Source of the DNA: Lentibacter algarum
Lineage (GTDB): Bacteria > Pseudomonadota > Alphaproteobacteria > Rhodobacterales > Rhodobacteraceae
Assembly: GCF_018860975.1 (NCBI RefSeq)
Contig: NZ_JAHKQI010000002.1
Coordinates: forward strand, 1 to 64,000
Length of the DNA: 64,000 nucleotides
Reading direction: 5' to 3'
Part shown: piece after piece, positions 8,401 to 17,598 of the stretch
Numbering within the stretch: position 1 is the stretch's first letter
Layout: the number at the start of each line of letters is the position of its first letter
Notes under the pieces: model-generated
The model's database searches: none
What the model saw: the letters and a program-made list of their open reading frames with translations, nothing else
What the model was told of the DNA's origin: nothing
Made by a program: the position numbers and the translations under genes

Positions 8401-9958
8401 GACGCTGATCAGCCCCCCTCCTCACCACGACATCTATAGCATCGAGGACCTTGCGCAGCTGATCTATGATCTCAAACAGATCAATCCGCGTTGTAAGGTG
8501 ACTGTGAAGCTCGTTGCGCAAAGTGGTGTTGGGACGATCGCTGCCGGTGTTGCGAAGGCCAAAGCCGATGTGATCTTGATTTCGGGCCACAACGGCGGCA
8601 CGGGTGCCTCACCTGCGACCAGCATCAAGTTTGCTGGCTTGCCTTGGGAGATGGGCTTGACCGAAGCGCACCAAGTGCTGGCGATGAACAAGCTGCGTGA
8701 TCGCGTAACTTTGCGCACTGACGGCGGGCTGCGCACTGGGCGTGACGTTGTTATGGCCGCGATGCTCGGTGCTGAAGAATATGGCATCGGCACAGCTGCA
8801 CTGATTGCGATGGGCTGTATCATGGTTCGTCAATGTCAAAGCAACACCTGCCCGGTCGGCGTGTGCACACAAGACGAAGCACTGCGCGACAAGTTCACTG
8901 GCAACGCCGACAAGGTTGTGAACCTGATCACATTCTATGCGCAGGAAGTGCGAGAAATCTTGGCCGAGATTGGTGCCAAGAGCCTTGATGAAGTGATCGG
9001 CCGTGCCGACTTGCTCAGTCAGGTTTCGCGTGGGTCGGCGCACCTTGATGATCTGGATTTGAACCCCCTGCTCATCTGCGTGGATAGCGCTAAGGAGATC
9101 AAGTATAACCGGACGCGCAAACGCAACAAAGTGCCGGATACGCTTGACAAAGAGATCGTGCGTGACGCTCGCCGCTTTTTGGAAGACGGCGAAAAGATGC
9201 AGCTTTCTTACGCGGTTCAGAACACCCACCGAACTGTCGGCACACGCACCTCAAGCCACATTGTGCAAAACTTTGGCATGCGTAACGACCTGCAGGAAGA
9301 CCACCTGACCGTGAAACTTACAGGCAGCGCGGGCCAGTCGCTTGGCGCGTTCTTGGCGCCTGGGCTTAAGCTTGAGGTTTCTGGTGATGCCAACGACTAT
9401 GTCGGCAAGGGCCTTTCTGGCGGCATGATCGTGGTGCGCCCACCTATGAACAGCCCGCTGACGGCGTCAGACAATACTATCATTGGCAACACCGTGCTTT
9501 ACGGCGCGACCGACGGCAAACTTTTTGCTGCAGGTCGTGCCGGAGAGCGGTTTGCTGTGCGCAACTCGGGCGCGAGCGTTGTTATCGAAGGCTGCGGCAG
9601 CAACGGCTGTGAGTATATGACAGGCGGCATTGCTGTTATTCTTGGAAGCATCGGCGCAAACTTTGGCGCTGGGATGACAGGCGGCATGGCCTATCTGTAC
9701 AATCCGCTTGGTGATGCCGAAAAGCTGATGAACCTTGAAACGCTGGTAACTTGCCCTGTGACGGTTGCGCACTGGGAAGATCAACTCAAGGGGCTTGTTG
9801 AACGGCACTGCTCTGAAACTGGCAGCATGAAAGCCTATGATATCTTGCAGAACTGGGATGTTGAAAAGCACTTCTTCCTGCAAGTTTGCCCTAAGGAAAT
9901 GCTCAACAATCTCACTCATCCTTTGAGCGACGAGAGCCAAGCTGTTCCTGCTGAGTAG
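5420..9958 (+). CDS. gltB: Glutamate synthase (NADPH), large (alpha) subunit GltB
   Basis: This 1512-residue protein combines an N-terminal class II glutamine amidotransferase with a FMN synthase domain and a C-terminal beta-helix domain. The nucleophile is Cys34 in EEEHSSCGVGLVVS. The first 33 residues would be removed to expose it. The Q-loop region HQRYSTNTFPQW and the GGEDPAHFF synthase motif are visible. A 3Fe-4S site is seen as CIMVRQCQSNTCPVGVC near residues 1133-1149. GXXGGXXXG-like repeats (GCGSNGCEYMTGG) mark the C-terminal domain. ATG at 5420 overlaps the GFA gene stop; a longer in-frame start at 5333 lies inside that gene and is rejected. A strong terminator follows. Confidence 0.96.
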   Translation: MTKFDENWAAAEEAKRKWMTENGLYSEEEEHSSCGVGLVVSIDGKPSRQVVENGIAALKAIWHRGAVDADGKTGDGAGIHVQIPVDFFYDQIKRTGHEPRLDELMAVGQIFLPRTNFSAQEACRTIVETEVLRLGYHIYGWRHVPVEVSCLGEKANATRPEIEQILISNGKGVDEEQFERELYVIRRRIEKAVTAAGIQGLYVSSLSCRSVIYKGMMLAEQVAVFYPDLMDERFESAFAIYHQRYSTNTFPQWWLAQPFRMLAHNGEVNTLKGNVNWMKSHEIRMASSFFGELAEDIKPIVQPGSSDSAALDAVFEVLVRAGRDAPMAKTMLVPESWSKQAVELPQAWRDMYSYCNSVMEPWDGPAALAMTDGRWVCAGLDRNGLRPMRYVVTGDGLLIAGSEAGMVPIDEANVVEKGALGPGQIIAVDMKDGALFHDTEIKDKMASAQPFGKWVGSINELEEALSGVTETVLFEGEELRKRQIAAGYSMEELEQILAPMCEDGKETLASMGDDTPSAVLSKQYRPLSHYFRQNFSQVTNPPIDSLREFRVMSLKTRFGNLKNVLDQSSSQTEILVVESPFVANAQWAELTKHFNAELVEIDCSFDADAGANGLHDALTQIRERAEDAVRSGAGHLLLTDEHQGEGRVAIPMILATSAVHSWLTRKGLRTFCSLNVRSAECIDPHYFAVLVGCGATVVNPYLAEDSVADRIRRGLLDGTLTENMARYREAVDQGMLKIMAKMGISVVSSYRGGMNFEAIGLSRAMCAEFFPGLTSRISGIGIRGIQEKAVSIHAQGWKNGADVLPIGGFYKARKSGETHAWGASNMHLLQAACNRASFAMWKQYSKMMQSNPPINLRDLLAIKPLGEAIPLEDVESITSIRKRFVTPGMSLGALSPEAHKTLNVAMNRIGAKSDSGEGGEDPAHFFPEANGDNPSAKIKQVASGRFGVTAEYLNQCEELEIKVAQGAKPGEGGQLPGMKVTDLIARLRHSTKGVTLISPPPHHDIYSIEDLAQLIYDLKQINPRCKVTVKLVAQSGVGTIAAGVAKAKADVILISGHNGGTGASPATSIKFAGLPWEMGLTEAHQVLAMNKLRDRVTLRTDGGLRTGRDVVMAAMLGAEEYGIGTAALIAMGCIMVRQCQSNTCPVGVCTQDEALRDKFTGNADKVVNLITFYAQEVREILAEIGAKSLDEVIGRADLLSQVSRGSAHLDDLDLNPLLICVDSAKEIKYNRTRKRNKVPDTLDKEIVRDARRFLEDGEKMQLSYAVQNTHRTVGTRTSSHIVQNFGMRNDLQEDHLTVKLTGSAGQSLGAFLAPGLKLEVSGDANDYVGKGLSGGMIVVRPPMNSPLTASDNTIIGNTVLYGATDGKLFAAGRAGERFAVRNSGASVVIEGCGSNGCEYMTGGIAVILGSIGANFGAGMTGGMAYLYNPLGDAEKLMNLETLVTCPVTVAHWEDQLKGLVERHCSETGSMKAYDILQNWDVEKHFFLQVCPKEMLNNLTHPLSDESQAVPAE

Positions 9959-9980
9959 GCGCTGTAACAACACCAACGAT

Positions 9981-10013
9981 GGGGCGCATCTACATGCTGG
10001 ATGCGCCCCTTTT
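9981..10013 (+). terminator. Rho-independent terminator after gltB
   Basis: A perfect 10-bp stem (GGGGCGCATC at 9981-9990, GATGCGCCCC at 10000-10009) encloses a nine-base loop and is followed by TTTT. It starts 22 bases after the gltB stop. It ends the glt operon and also rules out start codons for mtgA upstream of it. Confidence 0.9.
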
Positions 10014-10044
10014 CGTGCCGGTGACAAACACGTATAGAGAAACC

Positions 10045-10758
10045 GTGGCTAGGAAAACGACCAAGAAAACACCTGAACGAAAGTTCCAACCGCTGAGATG
10101 GCTCAAGCGGTGGTTTTGGCGCATGCTGCTGATTGTCGTTGTGATCGTCGTCGGAGTTGTTGCTGCACATAGTGTTTTCAACCCCGGACAGGGCTACTAC
10201 ATGCGGCAAGAAGCGCGGAGGTTAGGCGGCGTTGATCATCTCTGGGTTCCGATAGCAGATATCGCTCCGGTTGTCGCACGCTCTGTTGTTGCGGCCGAAG
10301 ACGCCGGCTTTTGCGAGCACTGGGGTTTCGACATGACAGCCATAAGAGCTGCATTGGCCGAAGGTTCAGGCCGCGGAGCTTCCACGCTTAGCCAGCAAGT
10401 TGTGAAAAATGCCTACCTCTGGCACGGGCGCAATTGGAGTCGAAAGGCGCTTGAGGCCGTGATCACTCCGCTTGTTGAAGTTTTCTGGAGCAAACGACGT
10501 ATTCTTGAAGTCTATCTAAACCTCGCTGAGTTTGATGAGGGCGTATTCGGAATTGAGGCTGCGGCACAGCATTACTTTGGCGTGCCGCCGTCAAAGCTAA
10601 GCCCTCTTCAGGCTGCACGTTTGGCAGCAATTTTGCCCTCCCCCAAGCAGCGCTCAGCCTCAAAACCATCGGGATACGTGCGCAAACGCACCCGCCAGAT
10701 TTTGGACGGTGCTGAGACAATCCGCCGAGACGGGCGTGCGAGTTGTTTCGAGAGTTGA
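10045..10758 (+). CDS. mtgA: Monofunctional biosynthetic peptidoglycan transglycosylase MtgA
   Basis: MtgA polymerises lipid II into glycan strands at the inner membrane. The 237-residue protein has a basic N-terminus, one transmembrane helix (MLLIVVVIVVGVVAAHSVF) and a family 51 glycosyltransferase domain. The catalytic motif is VVAAEDAGFCEHWGFD (the Glu of EDAGF). GASTLSQQVVKN and ILEVYLNLAEFDEGVFGIEAAA are the other conserved boxes. I prefer GTG at 10045, after a GAGAAA, because the upstream in-frame ATGs at 9979 and 9994 sit in or before the gltB terminator hairpin. It is probably transcribed from its own promoter just downstream of that terminator. Confidence 0.92.
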   Translation: MARKTTKKTPERKFQPLRWLKRWFWRMLLIVVVIVVGVVAAHSVFNPGQGYYMRQEARRLGGVDHLWVPIADIAPVVARSVVAAEDAGFCEHWGFDMTAIRAALAEGSGRGASTLSQQVVKNAYLWHGRNWSRKALEAVITPLVEVFWSKRRILEVYLNLAEFDEGVFGIEAAAQHYFGVPPSKLSPLQAARLAAILPSPKQRSASKPSGYVRKRTRQILDGAETIRRDGRASCFES

Positions 10759-10810
10759 AGTTTTGCTCGCAAAGTTGCATTGAGAGACATACGCAAAGAT
10801 GAGTTGATCT

Positions 10811-11476
10811 ATGGCCAAGCTGTTTCACGTCCCGCTTTCCCCTTTCTGCCGCAAGGTTCGGTTGAGCCTCGCTGAGAAGAAGATTGAGTGTGAACTCGTG
10901 GAAGAGCGCTACTGGGAGAAAGACGCTGATTTTTTGCGCCGCAATCCTGCCGCCAAAGTTCCCGTTATCAAGATCGACGGGCGCACCATGTCAGAGAGCG
11001 CGGCGATTTGTGAGTATCTGGAAGAGCTTTACCCCGAAGTTTCCCTTATGCCTACCGACCCAGAGAGCCGCTATGAAGTGCGCCGGTTGGTTGGTTGGTT
11101 TGATGACAAGTTCCACAATGAAGTCACCTCGAAGCTGGTTTACGAACGGGTGAACAAAAAGGTGATGGGCCAAGGCTATCCTGACAGCAAAAATGTCAAG
11201 GAAGGCGCGAAAGCAATCAAGTTTCATTTGGATTATATGGCGTGGCTGCTTGATGAACGCCGTTGGCTTGCTGGTGACAAAATGTCGCTCGCCGACTTTG
11301 CCGCTGCTGCGCATTTGTCGTCTCTTGACTATATCTCCGATGTTGACTGGAACCGCTCGGAAACAGTGAAAGACTGGTATGCGAAGATCAAGTCGCGCCC
11401 TGCTTTCCGCAGCATTCTCGCAGATCAGGTTCCTGGCTTTCCCCCTCCTGCACATTACGCTGACCTCGACTTTTGA
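10811..11476 (+). CDS. Glutathione S-transferase family protein
   Basis: The 221-residue protein has the GST layout: an N-terminal thioredoxin-like domain (MAKLFHVPLSPFCRKVRLSL, with SPFC at the active-site position), the glutathione-contacting ESAAICEYLEE near residues 62-72, and an all-alpha C-terminal domain with the N-capping ADFAAAAHLSSLDYI. The Cys in SPFCRKV suggests a Cys-type GST such as an omega- or beta-like disulfide reductase. The substrate is unknown. It is 15 bases from queG and likely co-transcribed with it. Confidence 0.9.
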   Translation: MAKLFHVPLSPFCRKVRLSLAEKKIECELVEERYWEKDADFLRRNPAAKVPVIKIDGRTMSESAAICEYLEELYPEVSLMPTDPESRYEVRRLVGWFDDKFHNEVTSKLVYERVNKKVMGQGYPDSKNVKEGAKAIKFHLDYMAWLLDERRWLAGDKMSLADFAAAAHLSSLDYISDVDWNRSETVKDWYAKIKSRPAFRSILADQVPGFPPPAHYADLDF

Positions 11477-11491
11477 TAGGTTGGCAGCGCG

Positions 11492-12526
11492 ATGGAAACG
11501 CTTGCCAAAAAGCTGAAACAACAGGCTTTTGAAGAGGGTTTTGACGCCTGCATGATCTGCGCACCTACAGATGTGCCGCATGTTCCTCCGCGCCTGACCG
11601 AGTTTCTTGAACATGAGCGTCAAGGCCAGATGAGTTGGCTCGCCGAACGAGCGCATTGGCGTGGCAACCCTGCTGCTCTTTGGCCTGAAGCACGTTCGGT
11701 TATCATGCTTGCTGTCAGCTATGCCCCCGAGGGCGACCCCCTTGTAGCGCTAAAGCATAAGGACGCTGGGACAGTCTCTGTTTATGCCCAAAACCGCGAC
11801 TATCATGATTTGGTGAAGAAGGGCCTAAAGCGCTTGGCGCGTTGGCTTATCGCCGAGGCCGGCGGCGAGGTTAAAGTGTTTGTTGACACCGCTCCTGTCG
11901 CGGAAAAGCCGCTTGGGCAAGCCTCGGGCCTTGGTTGGCAGGGCAAGCACACTAACCTTGTTAGCCGTGACTTAGGTAACTGGTTTTTCATCGGATCGGT
12001 GTTCACCACGCTCGATTTGCCTAAGAACGAAGCTGAGGTTGACCATTGTGGAAACTGCACGCGGTGTCTTGAAGTTTGCCCAACTGATGCCTTCCCTCAA
12101 CCCTATCAACTCGACGCGCGGCGCTGTATTTCTTATCTGACGATCGAGCATAGCGGGCCAGTGGACGTCGCCTTGCGCCCTGCCCTCGGAAACCGGATTT
12201 ATGGCTGCGATGATTGCCTTGCGGTATGTCCCTGGAACAAGTTCGCGGTTGAAGCCCGCGAGATGCGACTCAAGCCTCGTGATGATTTGCAAAAACCCCC
12301 ACTGGAGAAGCTTGCGCGGCTTGATGATGCCGCTTTCAGAACATTGTTTTCCGGTAGCCCCGTTAAACGTATTGGCAGAAACCGTTTTGTGCGCAATGTC
12401 CTCTACGCGATTGGCAACTCGGAAGCGCCACACTTGCTTGAGGTTGCCACCGAGCTGCTAGCTGATGACGACGATACAGTGCGCGACGCGGCACTTTGGG
12501 CTGTTGAACGGCTGACAACCACATAA
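11492..12526 (+). CDS. queG: Epoxyqueuosine reductase QueG
   Basis: QueG catalyses the last step of queuosine synthesis in tRNA, reducing epoxyqueuosine with a cobalamin cofactor and two 4Fe-4S clusters. The 344-residue protein has the two ferredoxin motifs [16 protein letters not shown] and [34 protein letters not shown] carries the conserved Asp proposed as proton donor. A HEAT-like C-terminal tail ([16 protein letters not shown]) is also present. The length is slightly below that of the E. coli enzyme. No other queuosine genes are visible in the window. Confidence 0.93.
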   Translation: METLAKKLKQQAFEEGFDACMICAPTDVPHVPPRLTEFLEHERQGQMSWLAERAHWRGNPAALWPEARSVIMLAVSYAPEGDPLVALKHKDAGTVSVYAQNRDYHDLVKKGLKRLARWLIAEAGGEVKVFVDTAPVAEKPLGQASGLGWQGKHTNLVSRDLGNWFFIGSVFTTLDLPKNEAEVDHCGNCTRCLEVCPTDAFPQPYQLDARRCISYLTIEHSGPVDVALRPALGNRIYGCDDCLAVCPWNKFAVEAREMRLKPRDDLQKPPLEKLARLDDAAFRTLFSGSPVKRIGRNRFVRNVLYAIGNSEAPHLLEVATELLADDDDTVRDAALWAVERLTTT

Positions 12527-12536
12527 CGAGGACAAA

Positions 12537-14534
12537 ATGGCGATACTACTCGGCGTCGATACGGGCGGAACTTACACAGACGCAGTTTTGATGCGCGATG
12601 AGGACGAGGTTTTGGCCTCTGCGAAGTCTTTGACTACACGCCACGACCTTGCAGAAGGCATCGGCAAAGCTGTGCAGGCCGTTTTGCAAACCGCCGCGAT
12701 TGACCCTGCTGACATCGGTCTTGTCTCTCTTTCAACGACCCTTGCGACCAATGCCTTGGTTGAAGGGCAAGGCGGCCGCGTTGCGCTTGTCTATATCGGT
12801 TTTCCCGAGAGCGACCTTGGCAAGCACGGTCTATCTGATGCTCTCAAGGGGGACCCATACATCGTTTTGAACGGTGGACACGATCATTCTGGAAACGAAG
12901 CCTCTGAGCTTGATGAAACAAGCCTTTTAGCTTGGTTAGAGACTGATATTGGTGCATCGGGCTTTGCTGTCGCAAGTAAATTCGGAACCCGAAATCCTAC
13001 GCATGAACTGCGCGCGATGGAGATGATCCGCGAAAAGACGGGCAAGCCTGTGTCTGCGTCTCACCAACTGTCCGCCAAACTCAACGGCCCAAAACGCGCG
13101 CTTACTGCATTGCTGAATGCACGGTTGATCGGGATGATCGACAAATTGATCACCCGTGCTGAAGACGGTTTGCGTGAGCTTGATATCACCGCACCCCTGA
13201 TGGTTGTGCGTGGTGATGGTGCGCTTATCTCTGCTGATCAAGCACGCGAAAAGCCGATCGAAACTATCCTCAGCGGCCCCGCCGCTTCGATTGTTGGTGC
13301 GCAATGGATGACCAATGCGCAAGAGGCTTTGGTGAGTGATATTGGCGGTACGACGACCGATATTGCGTTGTTGCAGGACGGAAAACCCAAGATTGACCCA
13401 GATGGCGCAAGAGTCGGGCCGTTCCGCACGATGGTTGAGGCCGTTGCGATGCGCACAACTGGCCTTGGTGGTGATAGCGAGGTGCATTTCGTCGCCGAAG
13501 GGCTGAAAGGCGGTGTTACACTTGGGCCGAAACGGGTTTTGCCGGTGAGTCTTGTGGCGCTCGAACTGCCTGATCTGGTGATCAGCACGATGGAAGCGCA
13601 ACTGCGGGCTCCGGCACCGGGGGAATTTGATGGAAAGTTTGTGCGTCCCGTTAAAGGCGCCAACCGCGAGGGGCTTTCGCAACGTGACCTAGACATTTTG
13701 GAACGCGTCGATGGGTTGCGTCCGCTTGGAGACGTAATACGCACGCGCGTCGACACACAATCAGTTCGTCGGCTCGTTGAGCGCGGCATCGTTCAAACCT
13801 CTGGCGTCACGCCGTCGGATGCTTGCCATGCTTTGGGAACACAAAAAGGGTGGAATACCAAAGCTGCGGAACTTGCGTTGAAGCTCCTTGCTCGCAGGCG
13901 TAGGGGCGATGGCGATCGGCTCGCCAAAACCGCTGAAGAGATGGCGGAACTGATTTTGAAGCAGATGACATTTCAAACCAGTTTGGCTTTGTTAGAGACT
14001 GCTTTTTCTGAAGACGACGCTTTTGACAACCAACAACCATCCCAGCTTGCGCAGCATACTTTGCTAGAGCGCGGACTTGAAAAACACCGCGGTATCATTG
14101 CGTTGAACGCCGCTTTGAACGTGCCTGTTGTGGGGCTTGGCGCTTCGGCGAGCACTTACTATCCCGCCGTTGGGAAACGGCTCGGATGCGAAATGATTTT
14201 ACCAGAACATGCCGGCGTTGCGAATGCGCTTGGAGCTGTTGTTGGGCGTGTGACGATGCGGCGGAGTCTAACGATAACCAGCCCGTCGGAGGGGATATAC
14301 CGGCTACACACAGACGCGGGAACAACCGATTTTGTTGATTCAAAAACTGCACTTAACGAAGCAGAAGCTTTGCTCGTCGCGATGGCTTTGCAAGACGCGA
14401 AAGATGCTGGAGCTGTAGATGCGAAAACCTCAACCGAGATCGACATACGCAGTAGCGCTGTCGAGTCTCGTGAGGTGTTTGTAGAAGCATTTGTAACAGT
14501 CGAGGCCGCTGGGCGGCCCCGAATTACGGCTTAG
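12537..14534 (+). CDS. Hydantoinase/oxoprolinase family protein (HyuA-like)
   Basis: The 665-residue protein resembles the ATP-dependent HyuA subunit. The N-terminal ASKHA-type phosphate loop is seen in LLGVDTGGTYTDAVL (residues 4-18). STTLATNALVEG and a second phosphate-binding segment, VSDIGGTTTDIAL (~residue 266), follow. Relatives act as N-methylhydantoinases, acetone or acetophenone carboxylases, or oxoprolinases, usually with a HyuB partner. No HyuB is adjacent here, so the substrate cannot be assigned. It follows queG by ten bases with an AACGAGGAC ribosome site, and converges on grpE with a four-base overlap of stop codons. Confidence 0.85.
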   Translation: MAILLGVDTGGTYTDAVLMRDEDEVLASAKSLTTRHDLAEGIGKAVQAVLQTAAIDPADIGLVSLSTTLATNALVEGQGGRVALVYIGFPESDLGKHGLSDALKGDPYIVLNGGHDHSGNEASELDETSLLAWLETDIGASGFAVASKFGTRNPTHELRAMEMIREKTGKPVSASHQLSAKLNGPKRALTALLNARLIGMIDKLITRAEDGLRELDITAPLMVVRGDGALISADQAREKPIETILSGPAASIVGAQWMTNAQEALVSDIGGTTTDIALLQDGKPKIDPDGARVGPFRTMVEAVAMRTTGLGGDSEVHFVAEGLKGGVTLGPKRVLPVSLVALELPDLVISTMEAQLRAPAPGEFDGKFVRPVKGANREGLSQRDLDILERVDGLRPLGDVIRTRVDTQSVRRLVERGIVQTSGVTPSDACHALGTQKGWNTKAAELALKLLARRRRGDGDRLAKTAEEMAELILKQMTFQTSLALLETAFSEDDAFDNQQPSQLAQHTLLERGLEKHRGIIALNAALNVPVVGLGASASTYYPAVGKRLGCEMILPEHAGVANALGAVVGRVTMRRSLTITSPSEGIYRLHTDAGTTDFVDSKTALNEAEALLVAMALQDAKDAGAVDAKTSTEIDIRSSAVESREVFVEAFVTVEAAGRPRITA

Positions 14535-15091
14535 GATTTAGGCGTTGATGATACGCCGACTTGCGCGGGGCGCAGCAGGCGGTCATGCAGCATAAACCCT
14601 TCTGCGGAGACTTGTATAATGTCGCCGGCATTGGTGCCAGGCAGGGGGGCCTCAAACATAGCTTCGTGCATGTTCGGATCAAACTTGTCGCCAACCTGGG
14701 GTGAAACCACCAGGATGCCGTGCTTTGAAAACACGTTTGTCAGTTCACGCATTGTAAGCTCAATACCTTCAAGCAAAGCACCGGCTGCGGCGCGCTGTTC
14801 TTCGGTTGCAGCCTCAAGCGCTCGCTTCATATTGTCGTATACGGGCAGCATGTCGCGTGACAGCTTTGAGCCGCCGTATTGCTCGGCATCGCGGCGCATT
14901 TTGTCACCACGCTTACGGGCATTTTCGGCCTCGGCCAACGCGCGCATGAACTTGTCGCGATAGTCGTCACGTTCGGCACGCAACTCGTCAAGCTCGATGG
15001 CTTCTTCATCCATCTCCGCGGCTTCTTCAGCCTCGGCTTCTTTTTCAAAAGCCTCGATATTGTCGAGAAATTCTTCGTCTCTCGGATCCAT
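14531..15091 (-). CDS. grpE: Nucleotide exchange factor GrpE
   Basis: GrpE releases ADP from DnaK in the cytosolic DnaK-DnaJ-GrpE chaperone cycle. The 186-residue protein has an acidic N-terminus, a long coiled coil (from about residue 30 to 70, ELDELRAERDDYRDKFMRAL) and the beta-wing signature PQVGDKFDPNMHEAMF near residues 131-146. It sits nine bases downstream of hrcA, the usual heat-shock pairing. dnaK and dnaJ are not in the window. Confidence 0.96.
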   Translation of the reverse strand: MDPRDEEFLDNIEAFEKEAEAEEAAEMDEEAIELDELRAERDDYRDKFMRALAEAENARKRGDKMRRDAEQYGGSKLSRDMLPVYDNMKRALEAATEEQRAAAGALLEGIELTMRELTNVFSKHGILVVSPQVGDKFDPNMHEAMFEAPLPGTNAGDIIQVSAEGFMLHDRLLRPAQVGVSSTPKS

Positions 15092-15100
15092 AGTTCACCT

Positions 15101-16165
15101 CTAACTTCGGTTGGAGATCAGCTTCCCAACCAACTGTGCTGTATAGTCAACGATCGGAACAATGCGCCCATAGTTGAGTCTCGTGGGTCCGATGACCCCA
15201 ATTGCACCGATAATCTTTCGATCAGCGTTCATATAGGGAGAGACGACCAAAGAGGAACCCGAAAGTGAAAAAAGTTTGTTCTCAGAGCCAATAAAAATGC
15301 GCACACCTTCACCTTCCTCTGTCAGTTCGAGAAATTCGACGATGTCACGCTTGCGCTCGAGGTCATCAAACAGCGTTTTGATGCGCTCAAGTCCTTGCTC
15401 TTCCTCTGAATCAGCTATCAAGTTTGAACGTCCACGAACGATTAGCCGCTCATTGCTTTCTCCTTGCGCATCCCAAACCGCGAGTCCGCTGTCGACAAGA
15501 GCGCGCGCAAGCGTGTCGATCTCTTGTCGCCGGTTTTTGATCTCGCGGGTGATGGTTGTTGAAAGCTCGGTCAGCGTGCGACCCTCAGCCAGGGCGTTGA
15601 GAAAGTTAGCGGCTTCACGCATTGAACTTGGAGTTGCTCCAAGTGGCGGTGTGAACACCCGATTTTCGACGTGACCATCAGAGAACACAAGCACAACCAA
15701 AGCGCGGTCATGGGCGAGGGGGACGAACTCGATATGTTTGATCGCGGCTTCATGCTTGGGTGCGAGGACCAATGAGGCGCCTTGTGTGACACCCGAAAGT
15801 GCCGAGCCGACGCGATCAAGCAGGCCTGAGACATCGCCCGAGTTGGCGCCCAATGTTGCGTCGATCTTGGCTCGATCTGTTGTGGTGACATCGTCAACCT
15901 CAAGCAAACCATCGACAAACATGCGCAAGCCTTGTTGCGTAGGGATGCGGCCAGCGCTTGTGTGCGGGCTGTCAAGCAGACCCATAAACTCAAGATCGGA
16001 CATAACATTGCGCACGGTTGCGGGGCTTACTTTTTCGCTTAGTTCACGCGTGAGAGACCGCGAGCCAACGGGGCCACCTGTTGCGAGATAGCCTTCAACA
16101 ACGCGCCGAAACACCTCGCGCGTTCGCTCGTTCATCTCGTCTAACAAGTTCGGGTTGCTGCTCAT
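15101..16165 (-). CDS. hrcA: Heat-inducible transcription repressor HrcA
   Basis: HrcA represses heat-shock operons by binding CIRCE operators and needs GroEL for folding. The 354-residue protein starts with a winged-helix domain ([26 protein letters not shown], then [18 protein letters not shown]) followed by a GAF-like inserted and dimerisation domain ending [18 protein letters not shown] chose ATG at 16165. The frame stays open to 16540, but that extension covers the divergent rph gene. No CIRCE element (TTAGCACTC-N9-GAGTGCTAA) is visible upstream. Confidence 0.95.
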   Translation of the reverse strand: MSSNPNLLDEMNERTREVFRRVVEGYLATGGPVGSRSLTRELSEKVSPATVRNVMSDLEFMGLLDSPHTSAGRIPTQQGLRMFVDGLLEVDDVTTTDRAKIDATLGANSGDVSGLLDRVGSALSGVTQGASLVLAPKHEAAIKHIEFVPLAHDRALVVLVFSDGHVENRVFTPPLGATPSSMREAANFLNALAEGRTLTELSTTITREIKNRRQEIDTLARALVDSGLAVWDAQGESNERLIVRGRSNLIADSEEEQGLERIKTLFDDLERKRDIVEFLELTEEGEGVRIFIGSENKLFSLSGSSLVVSPYMNADRKIIGAIGVIGPTRLNYGRIVPIVDYTAQLVGKLISNRS

Positions 16166-16280
16166 CACGTTACGCCTTCCGGTCTGCATTAGAGGGTCAG
16201 GCGGCGATAAGGTCAATCGGGGTTGTATTTTGACACCTGTGAGATGTATTTCAGTGCCAACATCAAACAAAGGAATGATC
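16166..16280. promoter_or_regulatory. Divergent hrcA / rph promoter region
   Basis: This 115-base spacer must hold promoters in both directions. A TTGACA hexamer occurs in TTTTGACACCTG at about 16230-16241 and could serve as the -35 box for rph, although no good -10 is visible at 17 bases. I see no CIRCE inverted repeat. Confidence 0.3.
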
Positions 16281-16997
16281 ATGCGACCTTCAGGAAGAAC
16301 ACTCGACCAAATGCGCGAAGTCTCCATCGAAACCGACGTGACAAAACACGCTGAAGGCTCTTGCATGATTCGCATGGGCGATACCCATGTCCTGTGCACT
16401 GCATCACTTGAAAGCCGCGTTCCGCCGTTTATCAAAGGCTCGGGTCTTGGCTGGGTTACAGCTGAATACGGTATGCTACCGCGCTCGACATCGTCACGTA
16501 TGCGGCGTGAAGCTGCAGCAGGCAAACAGGGCGGACGCACCGTTGAGATTCAGCGCCTGATCGGCCGCTCGCTTCGTGCCGGCGTTGATCGCGTTGCTCT
16601 TGGCGAACGTCAAATCACTGTTGATTGCGACGTTATCCAGGCCGACGGCGGCACGCGCTGTGCTTCGATAACTGGTGGTTGGGTAGCTCTGCGTTTGGCT
16701 GTGAATAAGCTGATGAAAGCCGGTGACGTGATCACTGATCCGTTGGTTGATCCTGTTGCCGCAGTGTCATGTGGCATCTATGCTGGCCAGCCGGTTCTTG
16801 ATCTGGATTACCCCGAAGACAGTGAAGCCGGTGTAGACGGTAACTTCATTATGACAGGCACCAAGAAGCTGATCGAAGTGCAGATGTCGGCTGAAGGGCA
16901 AGTGTTTTCGCGTGAGGAAATGAACCAACTCATGGACCTTGCCGACAAGGGTGTTGGCGAGCTTGTAGAAATGCAAAAGGCTGCGACCAGTGCGTAA
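16281..16997 (+). CDS. rph: Ribonuclease PH
   Basis: RNase PH is a phosphate-dependent 3'-5' exonuclease that trims tRNA 3' ends. The 238-residue protein shows the family N-terminus [18 protein letters not shown], the [21 protein letters not shown] region with substrate-binding arginines, and the [19 protein letters not shown] catalytic and phosphate-binding box. ATG at 16281 follows AAGGAAT. Upstream in-frame starts would overlap hrcA. Its TAA overlaps the GTG start of rdgB, so the two are coupled. Confidence 0.96.
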   Translation: MRPSGRTLDQMREVSIETDVTKHAEGSCMIRMGDTHVLCTASLESRVPPFIKGSGLGWVTAEYGMLPRSTSSRMRREAAAGKQGGRTVEIQRLIGRSLRAGVDRVALGERQITVDCDVIQADGGTRCASITGGWVALRLAVNKLMKAGDVITDPLVDPVAAVSCGIYAGQPVLDLDYPEDSEAGVDGNFIMTGTKKLIEVQMSAEGQVFSREEMNQLMDLADKGVGELVEMQKAATSA

Positions 16998-17598
16998 GTT
17001 TTCTGGTGATAAGCTGGTTATCGCCAGCCACAATGCAGGAAAGCTGCGAGAAATCTCTGCATTGTTGGCGCCTTTCGGAGTTTCCGTCAGCTCGGCAGGC
17101 GACCATGGGCTAGATGAGCCAGAAGAAACCGAAAGCACCTTTGCTGGCAACGCCCGCATCAAAGCGCATTTTGCAGCGAAAGCAACCGGCTTGCCCGCTT
17201 TGTCAGACGATAGCGGCATCACAGTTGACGGGCTAGGCGGTGAGCCCGGGGTTTACACAGCAGACTGGGCCGAAACACCCACGGGCCGCGATTTTCCGAT
17301 GGCAATGGAAAAAGTCTGGAACAAACTGGAAGCCTGCGACGCGCCTTACCCTCGCAACGCAGCTTTTAACGCAACTCTGTGCTTGGCTTGGCCTGATGGA
17401 CACGACGAAGTGTTTGAAGGACGTGTTGTGGGTGAGGTTGTCTGGCCAATGCGTGGCGAACACGGTTTTGGCTTTGATCCTGTTTTCTTGCCAAAAGGTG
17501 AAGTTGAGACTTTTGGCGAAATGGACCCGGCAAAAAAACACGCGATGAGCCATAGAAGCGATGCTTTTTCCAAGCTCGTGAAGGGCTGCTTTGAGTAG
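16990..17598 (+). CDS. rdgB: Non-canonical purine NTP pyrophosphatase (RdgB/HAM1)
   Basis: This enzyme hydrolyses dITP, ITP and XTP to monophosphates and keeps deaminated purines out of DNA. The 202-residue protein has the N-terminal substrate loop [13 protein letters not shown], the metal-binding Glu/Asp in [22 protein letters not shown], and [32 protein letters not shown] and the C-terminal [11 protein letters not shown] complete the active site. GTG at 16990 overlaps the end of rph by eight bases. An Rph-RdgB-HemW run is a common alphaproteobacterial order. Confidence 0.95.
   Translation: MRKFSGDKLVIASHNAGKLREISALLAPFGVSVSSAGDHGLDEPEETESTFAGNARIKAHFAAKATGLPALSDDSGITVDGLGGEPGVYTADWAETPTGRDFPMAMEKVWNKLEACDAPYPRNAAFNATLCLAWPDGHDEVFEGRVVGEVVWPMRGEHGFGFDPVFLPKGEVETFGEMDPAKKHAMSHRSDAFSKLVKGCFE

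Noticed and set aside
6175-9229. Many long antisense frames inside gltB
   Set aside because: All oppose an unbroken 1512-residue gltB frame with full active-site motifs.
9979-10044. ATG starts at 9979 and 9994 for mtgA
   Set aside because: They lie within or just before the gltB terminator hairpin (9981-10013), which would stop transcripts; GTG 10045 lies after it.
15276-16091. Open frames opposite hrcA
   Set aside because: Low-complexity Ser/Arg/Ala-rich products typical of antisense shadows in GC-rich coding DNA; the hrcA motifs are intact on the other strand.
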